Assembly (NCBI GenBank): GCA_900317015.1
Contig: ONFH01000002.1
Span: 1 to 11,660 of the forward strand
Direction: 5' to 3'
DNA: 11,660 bases
From: an uncultured Erysipelotrichaceae bacterium
GTDB lineage: Bacteria > Bacillota_I > Bacilli_A > Erysipelotrichales > Coprobacillaceae
This document shows, piece by piece, positions 5,964 to 11,660 of this stretch. The notes under the pieces are model-generated. The model saw only the letters and a list, made by a program, of their open reading frames with translations. It had not been told where the DNA came from and ran no database searches. The position numbers were made by a program, and so were the translations under genes. Numbering within the stretch: the stretch's first letter is position 1; each line of letters starts with the position of its first letter.

Positions 5964-7319
5964 ATGGATACAAACAAAGAGGAATATCTTATACACATGC
6001 CACCGATGAAGGCCTTATGGATCTTATCGATTCCAATGATCTTAGGGTCGATCCTGCAGCAGATCTACAACATGGCAGATTCCATGATCGTTGGTCGTTT
6101 TGTCGGGGCGAAAGCCTTAGCTGCTGTTGGGGCCAGCTCGGCTTTAACATTCGTATTTATCTGCATTGCCACTGGAGCGGGCATTGGTGCATCCGTTTTA
6201 GTCAGTCGTTACTTTGGGGAACGAGACTACAGTCATTTAAAGCAGTCGGTCTCGACAAGTCTCATCAGCTTTCTCATTCTCAGCATTCTTTTAGGACTGT
6301 TAGGCTTTCTTATAAGCAAGCCGATCATGATGGCGTTAAATACACCACATAATGTTTTAGGACAGGCTGTTATTTACTTACAGGTCTACTTTTTAGGCTT
6401 CCCTTTCCTATTCCTTTATAACATTCTTTCAAGTATGTTCAATGCTTTAGGAAAATCGAGGATCCCGCTTTATCTGTTAGCTTTTTCATCAGCTTTTAAT
6501 ATCGTGCTTGATCTTTATATGGTCATTTCTTTACATATGGGCGTCTTTGGAGCGGCTTTAGCAACCTTAATTGCCCAGGGAATTTCGGCCGTGATCAGTT
6601 TTTTCTTATTAATTCGTTATCTGCGTCATTTCAATGAAACATTTGCTTACTTTTCAATGGATGACTTAAAAAATATTATGGCTTATACAGGCCCTTCTGT
6701 CATTCAGCAGTCAACGGTTTCGATTGGGATGATGCTTGTCCAGAGCGTCGTCAATCGCTTTGGCACCCAGGCTTTGGCTGGCTTCTCCGCCGCTGCCCGT
6801 ATTGAAAACTTCTGTTCCGTCTTATTTGTCTCTATCGGCAATGCCATCACCCCTTTTATCTCGCAGAACTTAGGGGCCAATCATAAGGAACGTATTGGCA
6901 AAGGTTATCATGCCGGACTGATCCTTGATGTGATCATTGCGGCCATCCTTTGTATAACGATCACGTTGAATGCGTATTCACTTTCTCATCTGTTCTTAGG
7001 TGATGAAGGCACAAAAGTCGCCTATCATGCCAGCATGAGCTATATGATGTGGGATGGCTATTTCTACATCTTCATGGGCATCAAGATGGCTACGGATGGC
7101 GTCTTACGTGGCGTCGGAGATATGAAGCCATTCATGATTGCCAATGTCGTCAATCTTGCCATTCGTGTGATTGGCGCAATGACATTAGCACCTGCTTTTG
7201 GTATTGATTTTGTCTGGTATCCTGTTCCTGTAGGCTGGTTCGTCAATTTCTTGATCTCCCACCATGCTTATCGCAAGTACCAGAAGAAAATGAACATTTT
7301 ACCTGATCAATCGCTATAA
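5964..7319 (+). CDS. MATE-family multidrug/sodium antiporter (MepA/DinF-like)
   Basis: A 451-residue inner-membrane exporter with about twelve hydrophobic helices in two homologous bundles. The family signature near the first helix is clear: LSIPMILGSILQQIYNMADSMIVGRFVGAKALAAVGASS (about 21-59), followed by GAGIGASVLVSRYFGE. The second half repeats the pattern (TGPSVIQQSTVSIGMMLVQSVVNRFG, then NAITPFISQNLGA). The length is typical (about 440-460). MATE pumps use sodium or proton gradients to expel cationic drugs and metabolites; the substrate cannot be assigned here. The ATG follows AGAAGGGA. It is a single-gene unit bounded by its own promoter and a strong terminator. No adjacent regulator controls it in cis, though the MarR and ArsR genes lie 1.2-2.6 kb upstream. 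Confidence 0.95.
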   Translation: MDTNKEEYLIHMPPMKALWILSIPMILGSILQQIYNMADSMIVGRFVGAKALAAVGASSALTFVFICIATGAGIGASVLVSRYFGERDYSHLKQSVSTSLISFLILSILLGLLGFLISKPIMMALNTPHNVLGQAVIYLQVYFLGFPFLFLYNILSSMFNALGKSRIPLYLLAFSSAFNIVLDLYMVISLHMGVFGAALATLIAQGISAVISFFLLIRYLRHFNETFAYFSMDDLKNIMAYTGPSVIQQSTVSIGMMLVQSVVNRFGTQALAGFSAAARIENFCSVLFVSIGNAITPFISQNLGANHKERIGKGYHAGLILDVIIAAILCITITLNAYSLSHLFLGDEGTKVAYHASMSYMMWDGYFYIFMGIKMATDGVLRGVGDMKPFMIANVVNLAIRVIGAMTLAPAFGIDFVWYPVPVGWFVNFLISHHAYRKYQKKMNILPDQSL

Positions 7320-7321
7320 AA

Positions 7322-7369
7322 TGAAAACAAAACACAAATTCGATCAATGAATCTGTGTCTTGTTTTTTT
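7322..7369. terminator. Bidirectional terminator between MATE and aldo/keto reductase genes
   Basis: Arms 7324-7341 and 7349-7366 form a long stem with two mismatches on the plus strand, which become G-U pairs on the minus strand, and a 7-nt loop. The plus strand ends in a T7 run (7363-7369); the minus strand continues TTTTCAT. The TAA of the minus-strand gene (7368-7370) overlaps the T run. Confidence 0.85.
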
Positions 7370-8360
7370 ACTTATCTAAAACTTTGACTTGCACGTCTTT
7401 CACAGCTGTCCTTAAAGTCTCTAAATCTTCTTTCGATAAATGAAGATCTAAGCATTTGACCGTGTCTCGAATCGTTTCCTTATGTCTAAATCCTGTTAGT
7501 AAGCTCATATGATCATATTGTGCTAAACTCCAGGCTTCAAAAAGATTGGCATAGGAACAATGATACTTTTCACATAGTGGTGTAAAGACATCATCATAAA
7601 GTTTTAAGAGTTTTCCTTTATAAGGTTCAGTGATCCATGGTAAACGCATACGAATATCATTTCCGCCAAACTGACGATCAAAAGCCTCTTTTCCTGTCAA
7701 GAAACCTTCTTCAAGCACACCATAGGTCTGGAACGTCGTATGATATTTCGTACAGGTATCGAAGTAATCCTGACCATGGAATGGGGCTAATAAGCTAAAC
7801 TGTTCCTGCACGAGGGCCACATGTCCATACGTATTGTATTCTTCAAGATCTTTAGGCTGTGAATTAGAAAGACCGTAAGCACGGATCTTCCCTTCTTTTA
7901 CTAAATCTTCTAAAGCTTCGACAGTTTCCTTAACAGGGAATGTGTCATTGACATAATGCACGATCAAGACATCAATATGATCAGTCTGTAAACGATTCAA
8001 TGACTCTTCCACATCCTCAAAGATAGCTTCTCTTGTCGTATTGTTATAAACGGTATAACCATCACGAGCATACTTGAAGACGCCATTTTCTTCACGCCAG
8101 TTGAGTGAACATTTTGTCTGTAGCAAAAAGGAATCACGCATTCCTTTCAAGGCTTTGCCAAGTCTTTTCTCACTATCGCCCATACCATAAACAGGAGCTG
8201 TATCAATATAATTGATGCCCTCTTCTAAAGCGGTATGTAAGAGGTCTTCGACTTTCAAGTCATGCGTATCTTCCCAAACACTGCCTCCGCCAAGGCCCCA
8301 GGTCCCAAAGGCAATCACCGATGCTTTTAAATCTGTATTTCCTAATTTCTGATATTTCAT
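7368..8360 (-). CDS. Aldo/keto reductase
   Basis: This 330-residue (alpha/beta)8-barrel NAD(P)H-dependent oxidoreductase has the full catalytic tetrad: D53 and Y58 (in NYIDTAPVYG), K83 (LQTKCS) and H135 (LIVHYVND). GKIRAYGLSN (157-166) is the usual NN/SN-bearing strand, and LTGFRHKETI near the C terminus matches the cofactor-binding G-x-R/K region. Length is typical. It reduces aldehydes or ketones in the cytoplasm; the substrate is unknown. Its ATG overlaps the stop of the upstream 63-aa gene (ATGA) and its SD (GAGGAGG) lies in that gene's last codons, so the two are translationally coupled. It is only distantly related to the second aldo/keto reductase upstream, so the pair is not a recent tandem duplication. 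Confidence 0.93.
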   Translation of the reverse strand: MKYQKLGNTDLKASVIAFGTWGLGGGSVWEDTHDLKVEDLLHTALEEGINYIDTAPVYGMGDSEKRLGKALKGMRDSFLLQTKCSLNWREENGVFKYARDGYTVYNNTTREAIFEDVEESLNRLQTDHIDVLIVHYVNDTFPVKETVEALEDLVKEGKIRAYGLSNSQPKDLEEYNTYGHVALVQEQFSLLAPFHGQDYFDTCTKYHTTFQTYGVLEEGFLTGKEAFDRQFGGNDIRMRLPWITEPYKGKLLKLYDDVFTPLCEKYHCSYANLFEAWSLAQYDHMSLLTGFRHKETIRDTVKCLDLHLSKEDLETLRTAVKDVQVKVLDK

Positions 8361-8548
8361 AGGTCCTCCTCATCTAAAATATCAATGAGTATCATCTCAT
8401 CTAAAGTCAATGGACGATGTCTTCTTTTACGCTTCAGTTCACGATAAGTACGATCATCCACCCAGATCGTCCGTGTCTCATAAACATACTTTTTTCCAAA
8501 TAAGCCACGCTTTTCTACTCTGACTTTTGCTTTGACTTTATGTCGCAT
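8357..8548 (-). CDS. Small charged protein of unknown function, coupled to an aldo/keto reductase
   Basis: A 63-residue protein I do not recognise. The N-terminal half is basic with beta-like alternation (KVKAKVRVEKRGLFGKKYVY). A very basic segment follows (YRELKRKRRHRP), then an acidic, hydrophobic tail (LTLDEMILIDILDEEDL). There is no signal peptide, membrane helix or cysteine pair. I chose the ATG at 8546-8548 over the ATG three codons upstream (8555-8557): the AAGGAG SD directly abuts the upstream ATG but is 9 nt from this one. The stop overlaps the aldo/keto reductase start by 4 nt. It may be a regulatory or chaperone-like partner of the reductase or a nucleic-acid-binding protein; both are guesses. 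The strong SD, tailored promoter and coupling argue that it is real. Confidence 0.75.
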   Translation of the reverse strand: MRHKVKAKVRVEKRGLFGKKYVYETRTIWVDDRTYRELKRKRRHRPLTLDEMILIDILDEEDL

Positions 8549-8553
8549 ACAAA

Positions 8554-8596
8554 ACATCTCCTTATCTCAAGTGTAGCACTAGAGATGAGGAGATGT
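8554..8596. repeat. 43-bp near-perfect palindrome over the -10 and SD of the small-protein operon
   Basis: Outer arms 8554-8568 and 8582-8596 match at 14 of 15 positions. Inside, AGTG (8570-8573) and CACT (8577-8580) continue the symmetry around TAG. The palindrome covers the -10 and SD and touches the -35. It could be an operator. In RNA reading through from the upstream reductase gene it would form a hairpin that buries the SD. Confidence 0.8.
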
Positions 8597-8599
8597 AAA
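8570..8599 (-). promoter_or_regulatory. Promoter of the small-protein/aldo-keto reductase operon
   Basis: TTTACA (8594-8599) and an extended -10 TGC-TACACT (hexamer 8570-8575) are 18 nt apart on the minus strand. The predicted start near 8563 makes the mRNA begin with AAGGAG, a 15-nt leader that is almost only the SD. Confidence 0.6.
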
Positions 8600-8638
8600 A
8601 CAATTATCATGAATTTCTCAATAGGGAGGACATTTGCT

Positions 8639-9643
8639 TTACTTCTTTTCGTCTAATAAGACAACGCCCTCTTCTGGATTATGGTCAATGGCCCCGACAA
8701 TTGGATGAGGGACATAAGCAGCTTCTAATAAATCCATATCTTCTTTGGTAAGTTTAAGATTTAAGGCATTGACTGCGTCATCTAAATATTTCGCTTTATT
8801 CGCGCCAACAATTGGTGCCGTTACACCTTCAGCCCATAACCAGGCTAAAGCAACTTCCTGCATTGGTACGCCATACTTCTTAGCCACTGTATCAACGGCT
8901 TCAACAATCTTGATATCATGATCTTCGTAGCGATCATACTTCCCTTTTAAAACGCGATCTGTCTGAGAGCGCTTAGTAGGTGCGTCCCATGTGGGTCGTG
9001 TTAAATGCCCACCAGCAAGTGGCGAATATGGCATGAGTGAGACATTCATCTGTTTACATAGAGGAATCATTTCTCTTTCATCTTCACGATATAAAAGATT
9101 ATAATGATTTTCCATCGTACTAAATGGTGTGAGATGATGTTCTTTTGCAAGGTCCTGCATATTATGGAACTGATAGCCATACATGGCACTAGCGCCAATG
9201 GCACGGACTTTGCCTTCGACAACTAATTCATGCAAGGCTTCCATTGTTTCCAAGATCGGTGTGTTGTAATCAAAACGATGAATAATATAAAGATCAAGAT
9301 AATCAGTAGCTAGTCTTTCAAGGGTTCCTTCAATTTCTCGATGAATCGCTTCTTTTGATAAACGTCCTTCATTAAAATAGACTTTAGAAGCGATGATCAC
9401 ATCTTCTCTTTTTGCATATTTTTTAAGCGCCTTTCCTAAATACTCTTCACTTGTCCCTTTCGAGTAACAGTTGGCTGTATCAAAGAAATTAAGGCCTAGA
9501 TCTAAAGCATGTTTAATGACTTTTTCACTTTCTTCTTCATTAAGAGTCCAGTCATGCATACTGCCTGGCTTTCCAAAGCTCATACAGCCCACACAGATTG
9601 GTGAGACTTTTAAATCAGTATTTCCTAATGTTTTATATTCCAT
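8639..9643 (-). CDS. Aldo/keto reductase, YajO-like
   Basis: This 334-residue barrel oxidoreductase has the tetrad D55 and Y60 (FFDTANCYSKGTSEE), K87 (IIASKVYF) and H122 (YIIHRFDYNTPI). Further features are GKVRAIGASAMY, MENHYNLLYREDEREMIPLC, YSPLAGGHLTRP, APIVGANKAKYLD and the PHPIVG tail. From memory these match E. coli YajO closely along the whole length, including the IHR[FW]DYNTPI and PHP[IV]VG motifs. E. coli YajO has been linked to xylulose 5-phosphate and 2-carboxybenzaldehyde reduction; I would not transfer the substrate. The ATG follows AAAGGA about 10 nt upstream. No terminator is evident after it, so transcription could run into the 63-aa gene 90 nt downstream. Confidence 0.94.
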   Translation of the reverse strand: MEYKTLGNTDLKVSPICVGCMSFGKPGSMHDWTLNEEESEKVIKHALDLGLNFFDTANCYSKGTSEEYLGKALKKYAKREDVIIASKVYFNEGRLSKEAIHREIEGTLERLATDYLDLYIIHRFDYNTPILETMEALHELVVEGKVRAIGASAMYGYQFHNMQDLAKEHHLTPFSTMENHYNLLYREDEREMIPLCKQMNVSLMPYSPLAGGHLTRPTWDAPTKRSQTDRVLKGKYDRYEDHDIKIVEAVDTVAKKYGVPMQEVALAWLWAEGVTAPIVGANKAKYLDDAVNALNLKLTKEDMDLLEAAYVPHPIVGAIDHNPEEGVVLLDEKK

Positions 9644-9670
9644 TTGTTTCGTATCCTTTCATACATCTTC

Positions 9671-9699
9671 ATTATAAGAAAAACGCAGAACTTTGTATA
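9671..9699 (-). promoter_or_regulatory. Promoter of the YajO-like reductase gene
   Basis: On the minus strand TATACA (9694-9699) and a perfect TATAAT (9671-9676) are 17 nt apart, with a predicted start about 20 nt before the ATG. Confidence 0.65.
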
Positions 9700-9744
9700 A
9701 TGCTTCTTATTCATGATCCCTATGCCTCAAAATCATAGTCATCC

Positions 9745-9773
9745 TTTTCTAAGAGAAAAAAGTATGCTAGAAT
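9745..9773 (+). promoter_or_regulatory. Promoter of the HD phosphohydrolase gene
   Basis: TTTTCT (9745-9750) and an extended -10 TGC-TAGAAT (hexamer 9768-9773) are 17 nt apart. It is divergent from the YajO-like reductase promoter. An AAAGGAG SD follows. Confidence 0.6.
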
Positions 9774-9805
9774 AGGTAAGAATTAAGAAAAGGAGCGTAA
9801 TAAAA

Positions 9806-10321
9806 ATGACTGATCGTATCTCATATGCCATCTGTAAGATGGTTCAGTTTTATAGTCAGGAAAGTCATGTGAATATTCATGATACGAACCACTTCCTGAA
9901 AGTCTGGGGCTACGCCATGGCCATTGGTAAAGAAGAAGGCCTAGATCCAAAGACTCAGGAAACACTTGAATTAGCTGCCATTGCCCATGACATCGCCTGT
10001 CCACTATGCCGTGAAAAGTATGGCAATACCAATGGAAAATACCAGGAAAAGGAAGGCATTCCCCTTACTCGTGAGTTCTATCAAGAATTTGATCTTCCTA
10101 AAGAGGAATTAGATCGTATCTGCTTTATCGTTGGTCATCATCATACGTATGATCTAGTAGATGGTATCGATTACCAGATCATGCTTGAAGCAGATTTCTT
10201 AGTCAATTCTGATGAATCACAAATGAGTATCGAAACGATTAAAAATTTTAGAGATAAAGTTTTTAAAACAAAGACTGGCATCAAGCTGTTAAATGATCTC
10301 TATTATTTAGATGAAGAATAA
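9806..10321 (+). CDS. HD-domain phosphohydrolase
   Basis: A 171-residue cytoplasmic protein with the HD metal-binding set: H29 (DTNHFLKVWGYA), the HD pair H61-D62 (IAHDIACP) and D130 (LEADFLVN), plus an extra histidine cluster GHHHTY (110-115) between the last two, as in HD enzymes with a second metal site. The family hydrolyses phosphate esters or nucleotides; the substrate is unknown. The ATG follows AAAGGAG 10 nt upstream and the length fits small standalone HD proteins. It is monocistronic: a divergent promoter before it and a strong terminator after it. The last third is repeated in diverged form at 11584-11660. Confidence 0.92.
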   Translation: MTDRISYAICKMVQFYSQESHVNIHDTNHFLKVWGYAMAIGKEEGLDPKTQETLELAAIAHDIACPLCREKYGNTNGKYQEKEGIPLTREFYQEFDLPKEELDRICFIVGHHHTYDLVDGIDYQIMLEADFLVNSDESQMSIETIKNFRDKVFKTKTGIKLLNDLYYLDEE

Positions 10322-10323
10322 AC

Positions 10324-10360
10324 AAAAGGCACAGATTCTACATTTGAATCTGTGCCTTTA
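10324..10360. terminator. Bidirectional terminator after the HD gene
   Basis: A perfect 14-bp stem (10325-10338 with 10346-10359) with a 7-nt loop. The stem ends in TTT on the plus strand and in TTTTGTTT on the minus strand, so it can serve the HD gene and the convergent acyltransferase remnant. Confidence 0.85.
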
Positions 10361-10363
10361 TGA

Positions 10364-10756
10364 TTAATCGATATGTTTAATAAACTTAGCAGGAACGCCA
10401 CCAACAACAGAGTATGGTTCAACATCTTTTGTAACGACAGCGCCGGCTGCAACAACTGCGCCTTCGCCAATCACAACACCTGGACAGATTGTAACATTGT
10501 CCCCGATCCAGGCATTCTTCTTAATGGTGACTGGAACAGAAATTTAATAAGCAATGATCTTTTAAATCATGGTTAACAGTTAAGATTGATACACCTGGTG
10601 CGATCATCACACCATCTTCGATCGTGATGCCTCCTTTTCGACACAATGCAAATCATAGTTAGTATACACATCTTTGCCAAAATTAAGCATGCTGGGATAA
10701 TCAATATTAAAAGGAGAATATAAGAAAGAACCCTTAAAGAGTACAATGCCATGATA
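10364..10756 (-). pseudogene. Hexapeptide-repeat (LbH) acyltransferase, frameshifted and 5'-truncated
   Basis: Read on the minus strand in three shifting frames, the remnant encodes a left-handed beta-helix acyltransferase of the maltose/galactoside O-acetyltransferase type. Frame one gives LFKGSFLYSPFNIDYPSMLN and FGKDVYTNYDLHC. After an extra dinucleotide near 10641-10644, frame two gives RKGGITIEDGVMIAPGV and SILTVNHDLKDHCLL, with the catalytic-type NHD histidine. After a single-base shift near 10541-10545, frame three gives ISVPVTIKKNAWIGDN, VTICPGVVIGEGAVVAAG, AVVTKDVEPYSVVGGVPAKF and the stop at 10364-10366. About 130 codons remain; relatives usually have 180-210, so the N-terminal third is missing. 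A stop at 10757-10759 closes the frame upstream. The enzyme would have acetylated a sugar or similar acceptor from acetyl-CoA. It is certainly not intact unless the assembly has errors. Confidence 0.85.
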
Positions 10757-10804
10757 TTAACCATGGTATGCATATTACTCATAGTGAAATTTCAACGCTT
10801 TTTC

Positions 10805-10838
10805 AATAGTATTTGTATTTCCTATATAAAATACTATT
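10805..10838. repeat. AT-rich inverted repeat downstream of the toxin-like gene
   Basis: Arms 10805-10814 and 10829-10838 are perfect 10-bp inverted repeats around a 14-nt loop. No U-tract follows on either strand, so it is a weak terminator at best. It lies between the acyltransferase remnant and the two-gene module. Confidence 0.6.
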
Positions 10839-10873
10839 ATGGATATGCATTCTTCCACAAACAAATTAAATGA

Positions 10874-11269
10874 TCATTTAAATGGAGGCAGGTTTGAAAG
10901 GTTCACTTTAGCATATCCATTATGCTTTTTATCCTCAGGATGAGGTTCCAAGCCAATAATTGTAATGGATTGTTGATCCGGACCATATACCCAATACATA
11001 CGTAACGCACCGCTTGTCCTATTTTGCAAATAAGACTGCCAGACCCGCTCTCCATATCGCTCACTTAAGGGACTAATTTCATGCGTATGAAGTCCAGGGT
11101 ATCGTGGATTATCGGATAAAAGCTTTAATGCCTTTCCCCATTTTTTATAGAGTATAGCATCCTTTTTGCTAATTGTTCCTAAACGATATTCTTGCTGAAG
11201 CCTTGTCCAAAGAGACTCCATCTCAGGAATTCCCATTCTAATGACAAATTTCGTAATACATATCCTCAA
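10874..11269 (-). CDS. Toxin-like second gene of a TA-type module, possibly RelE/ParE fold
   Basis: Up to 131 residues, distal gene of a two-gene unit overlapping the first gene's stop. A charged helical part (MGIPEMESLWTRLQQEY, then KKDAILYKKWGKALKLLSDN) leads to strands RVWQSYLQ, ALRMYWVYGPDQQ and SITIIGLEPHP. This order of helices, then a basic antiparallel sheet ending in an I-x-G-x-x-P/H-type strand, resembles RelE/ParE toxins, but I cannot confirm it without a profile search. The start is a problem. The frame opens at a TTG (11267-11269) with no SD. The nearby ATG (11259-11261) is out of frame. An in-frame ATT (11255-11257) sits 6 nt after GAGG where a normal ATG would belong. The first in-frame ATG (11234-11236) would lose a strand and has no SD. 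A 16-bp perfect palindrome (10866-10881) spans the stop codon. Confidence 0.6.
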   Translation of the reverse strand: MRICITKFVIRMGIPEMESLWTRLQQEYRLGTISKKDAILYKKWGKALKLLSDNPRYPGLHTHEISPLSERYGERVWQSYLQNRTSGALRMYWVYGPDQQSITIIGLEPHPEDKKHNGYAKVNLSNLPPFK

Positions 11270-11505
11270 AAATCAGAGAGATCTACAGGCTCTGATACAT
11301 TTCCAACTTTAAAGTTGCGGATTGCTTTATCCATATCTTCCAATGTTTTATTGGAAATGTTCTCTGGCGTTTTTAATTCACGTGGTTCCAACAAAATACA
11401 ACCATTCTCGAATTCCTTCACATTATAATACTGATATTTTGCGCCTCGTAGAGTTATACGTTTTTTAGCATCAATATGCACATCATAAATTTTTGTAAGT
11501 TCCAT
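11266..11505 (-). CDS. AbrB/MazE-like antitoxin candidate
   Basis: A 79-residue first gene of a two-gene unit. The N-terminal half (about 5-45) reads like a swapped-hairpin AbrB/MazE DNA-binding domain: YDVHIDAKKRITLRGAKY, then YNVKEFENGCILLEPREL, compare the common D-x-K-G/R-R-I-x-L pattern and the ENG-x-I-x-L-x-P-R strand. The C-terminal half (ISNKTLEDMDKAIRNFKVG, then SEPVDLSDF) is amphipathic and acidic, as expected of a toxin-neutralising tail. Strong SD (GGAGG) upstream of ATG 11505. A consensus promoter and a 14-bp palindrome precede it, fitting autoregulation by this protein. The stop overlaps the next gene's reading frame. A lone transition-state regulator is the main alternative. 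Confidence 0.7.
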   Translation of the reverse strand: MELTKIYDVHIDAKKRITLRGAKYQYYNVKEFENGCILLEPRELKTPENISNKTLEDMDKAIRNFKVGNVSEPVDLSDF

Positions 11506-11522
11506 ATTACCATCCTCCTACA

Positions 11523-11536
11523 GTGGGATATCCCAC
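11523..11536. promoter_or_regulatory. Palindromic operator of the TA-like module
   Basis: GTGGGATATCCCAC is a perfect 14-bp palindrome between the -10 and the SD, with its upstream edge at the predicted +1 (about 11536). This is the usual place for antitoxin autoregulation. In the mRNA it could also form a small 5' hairpin. Confidence 0.65.
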
Positions 11537-11542
11537 AATTTA

Positions 11543-11570
11543 AATATAACACAATTAGCTGTTTTGTCAA
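11543..11570 (-). promoter_or_regulatory. Promoter of the TA-like module
   Basis: A perfect TTGACA (11565-11570) and an extended -10 TGT-TATATT (hexamer 11543-11548) are 16 nt apart on the minus strand. Confidence 0.75.
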
Positions 11571-11583
11571 TTCCTTACTTACT

Positions 11584-11660
11584 GACTTCTTAGTGAATGC
11601 CGATGAATCACAAATGAGTATTGAAACGATTAAAAGCTTTAGAGATAAAGTTTTTAAAAC
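11584..11660 (+). pseudogene. Truncated second copy of the HD gene 3' region (runs off the window)
   Basis: This stretch aligns without gaps to 10193-10269 of the intact HD gene, differing at 7 of 77 positions. It reads in the same frame as DFLVNADESQMSIETIKSF then RDKVFK; most changes are silent or conservative. The first 128 or so codons of the HD protein are not upstream: the promoter of the TA-like module begins within about 15 nt. No start codon or SD of its own is visible. It is therefore a 5'-truncated duplicate or a paralogue broken by rearrangement. Its 3' end lies outside the window. Confidence 0.8.

Noticed and set aside
8357..8557. Longer 66-codon version of the small protein starting at the ATG 8555-8557
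   Set aside because: The SD directly abuts that ATG with no spacer; the ATG three codons later has normal spacing.
7368..9643. Tandem duplication of aldo/keto reductases
   Set aside because: The two proteins share only the family fold and motifs and belong to different subgroups.
10573..10782. Minus-strand 69-codon ORF with a hydrophobic, membrane-like stretch
   Set aside because: It lies in a wrong frame over the acyltransferase remnant, whose motifs are clear in the neighbouring frames; the hydrophobicity is a by-product.
10866..10881. 16-bp palindrome at the toxin-like gene's stop as an attachment site or strong terminator
   Set aside because: It is AT-only at the ends, has no repeat partner elsewhere in the window and only a weak U-rich follow-up.

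Overview
The window looks like chromosomal DNA from a low-to-moderate GC Firmicute. Strong Shine-Dalgarno (SD) sequences, sigma-A-type promoters, hairpin-plus-U-tract terminators and a Firmicutes-style gene set (zinc-ribbon membrane protein, YczE-type membrane protein, secreted flavodoxin, MepA/DinF-type MATE pump, HD phosphohydrolase) support this. An anaerobic gut lineage such as Erysipelotrichia is my guess; nothing here fixes the genus. I see no rRNA, tRNA, CRISPR array, prophage or insertion sequence.

Left part (1-3390). Two minus-strand genes encode a zinc-ribbon, single-pass membrane protein with a duplicated outer domain, and a glycerol dehydrogenase (gldA). The promoter of the first is interleaved with the terminator of the second. 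Upstream of gldA lies a roughly 110-nt minus-strand unit with its own promoter, a CcpA (cre)-like site over that promoter and a terminator-like end: a candidate small RNA or attenuated leader.

Middle (3324-7370). A MarR regulator overlaps a YczE-type membrane protein gene; its promoter carries a perfect 15-bp-arm palindrome. This pair converges on an ArsR-type regulator whose consensus promoter places +1 on the A of the ATG, predicting a leaderless mRNA. Divergent from arsR is an exported flavodoxin interrupted by one in-frame amber codon, then a gene-poor stretch and a MATE efflux pump.

Right-centre (7368-10360). A 63-aa unknown protein is translationally coupled to an aldo/keto reductase. 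A second, YajO-like aldo/keto reductase lies just upstream on the same strand, and an HD phosphohydrolase is divergent from it. A near-perfect 43-bp palindrome covers the -10 and SD of the small-protein operon.

Right end (10364-11660) is the accessory-looking part. It holds a frameshifted, 5'-truncated hexapeptide-repeat acyltransferase, a two-gene toxin-antitoxin-like module (AbrB/MazE-like first gene, possible RelE/ParE-like second gene) with a palindromic operator, and at the edge a second, diverged copy of the 3' part of the HD gene. The HD direct repeats bracket the acyltransferase remnant and the module, which points to duplication and rearrangement. The module's second gene lacks a conventional start codon at the expected place, so this copy may be poorly expressed.
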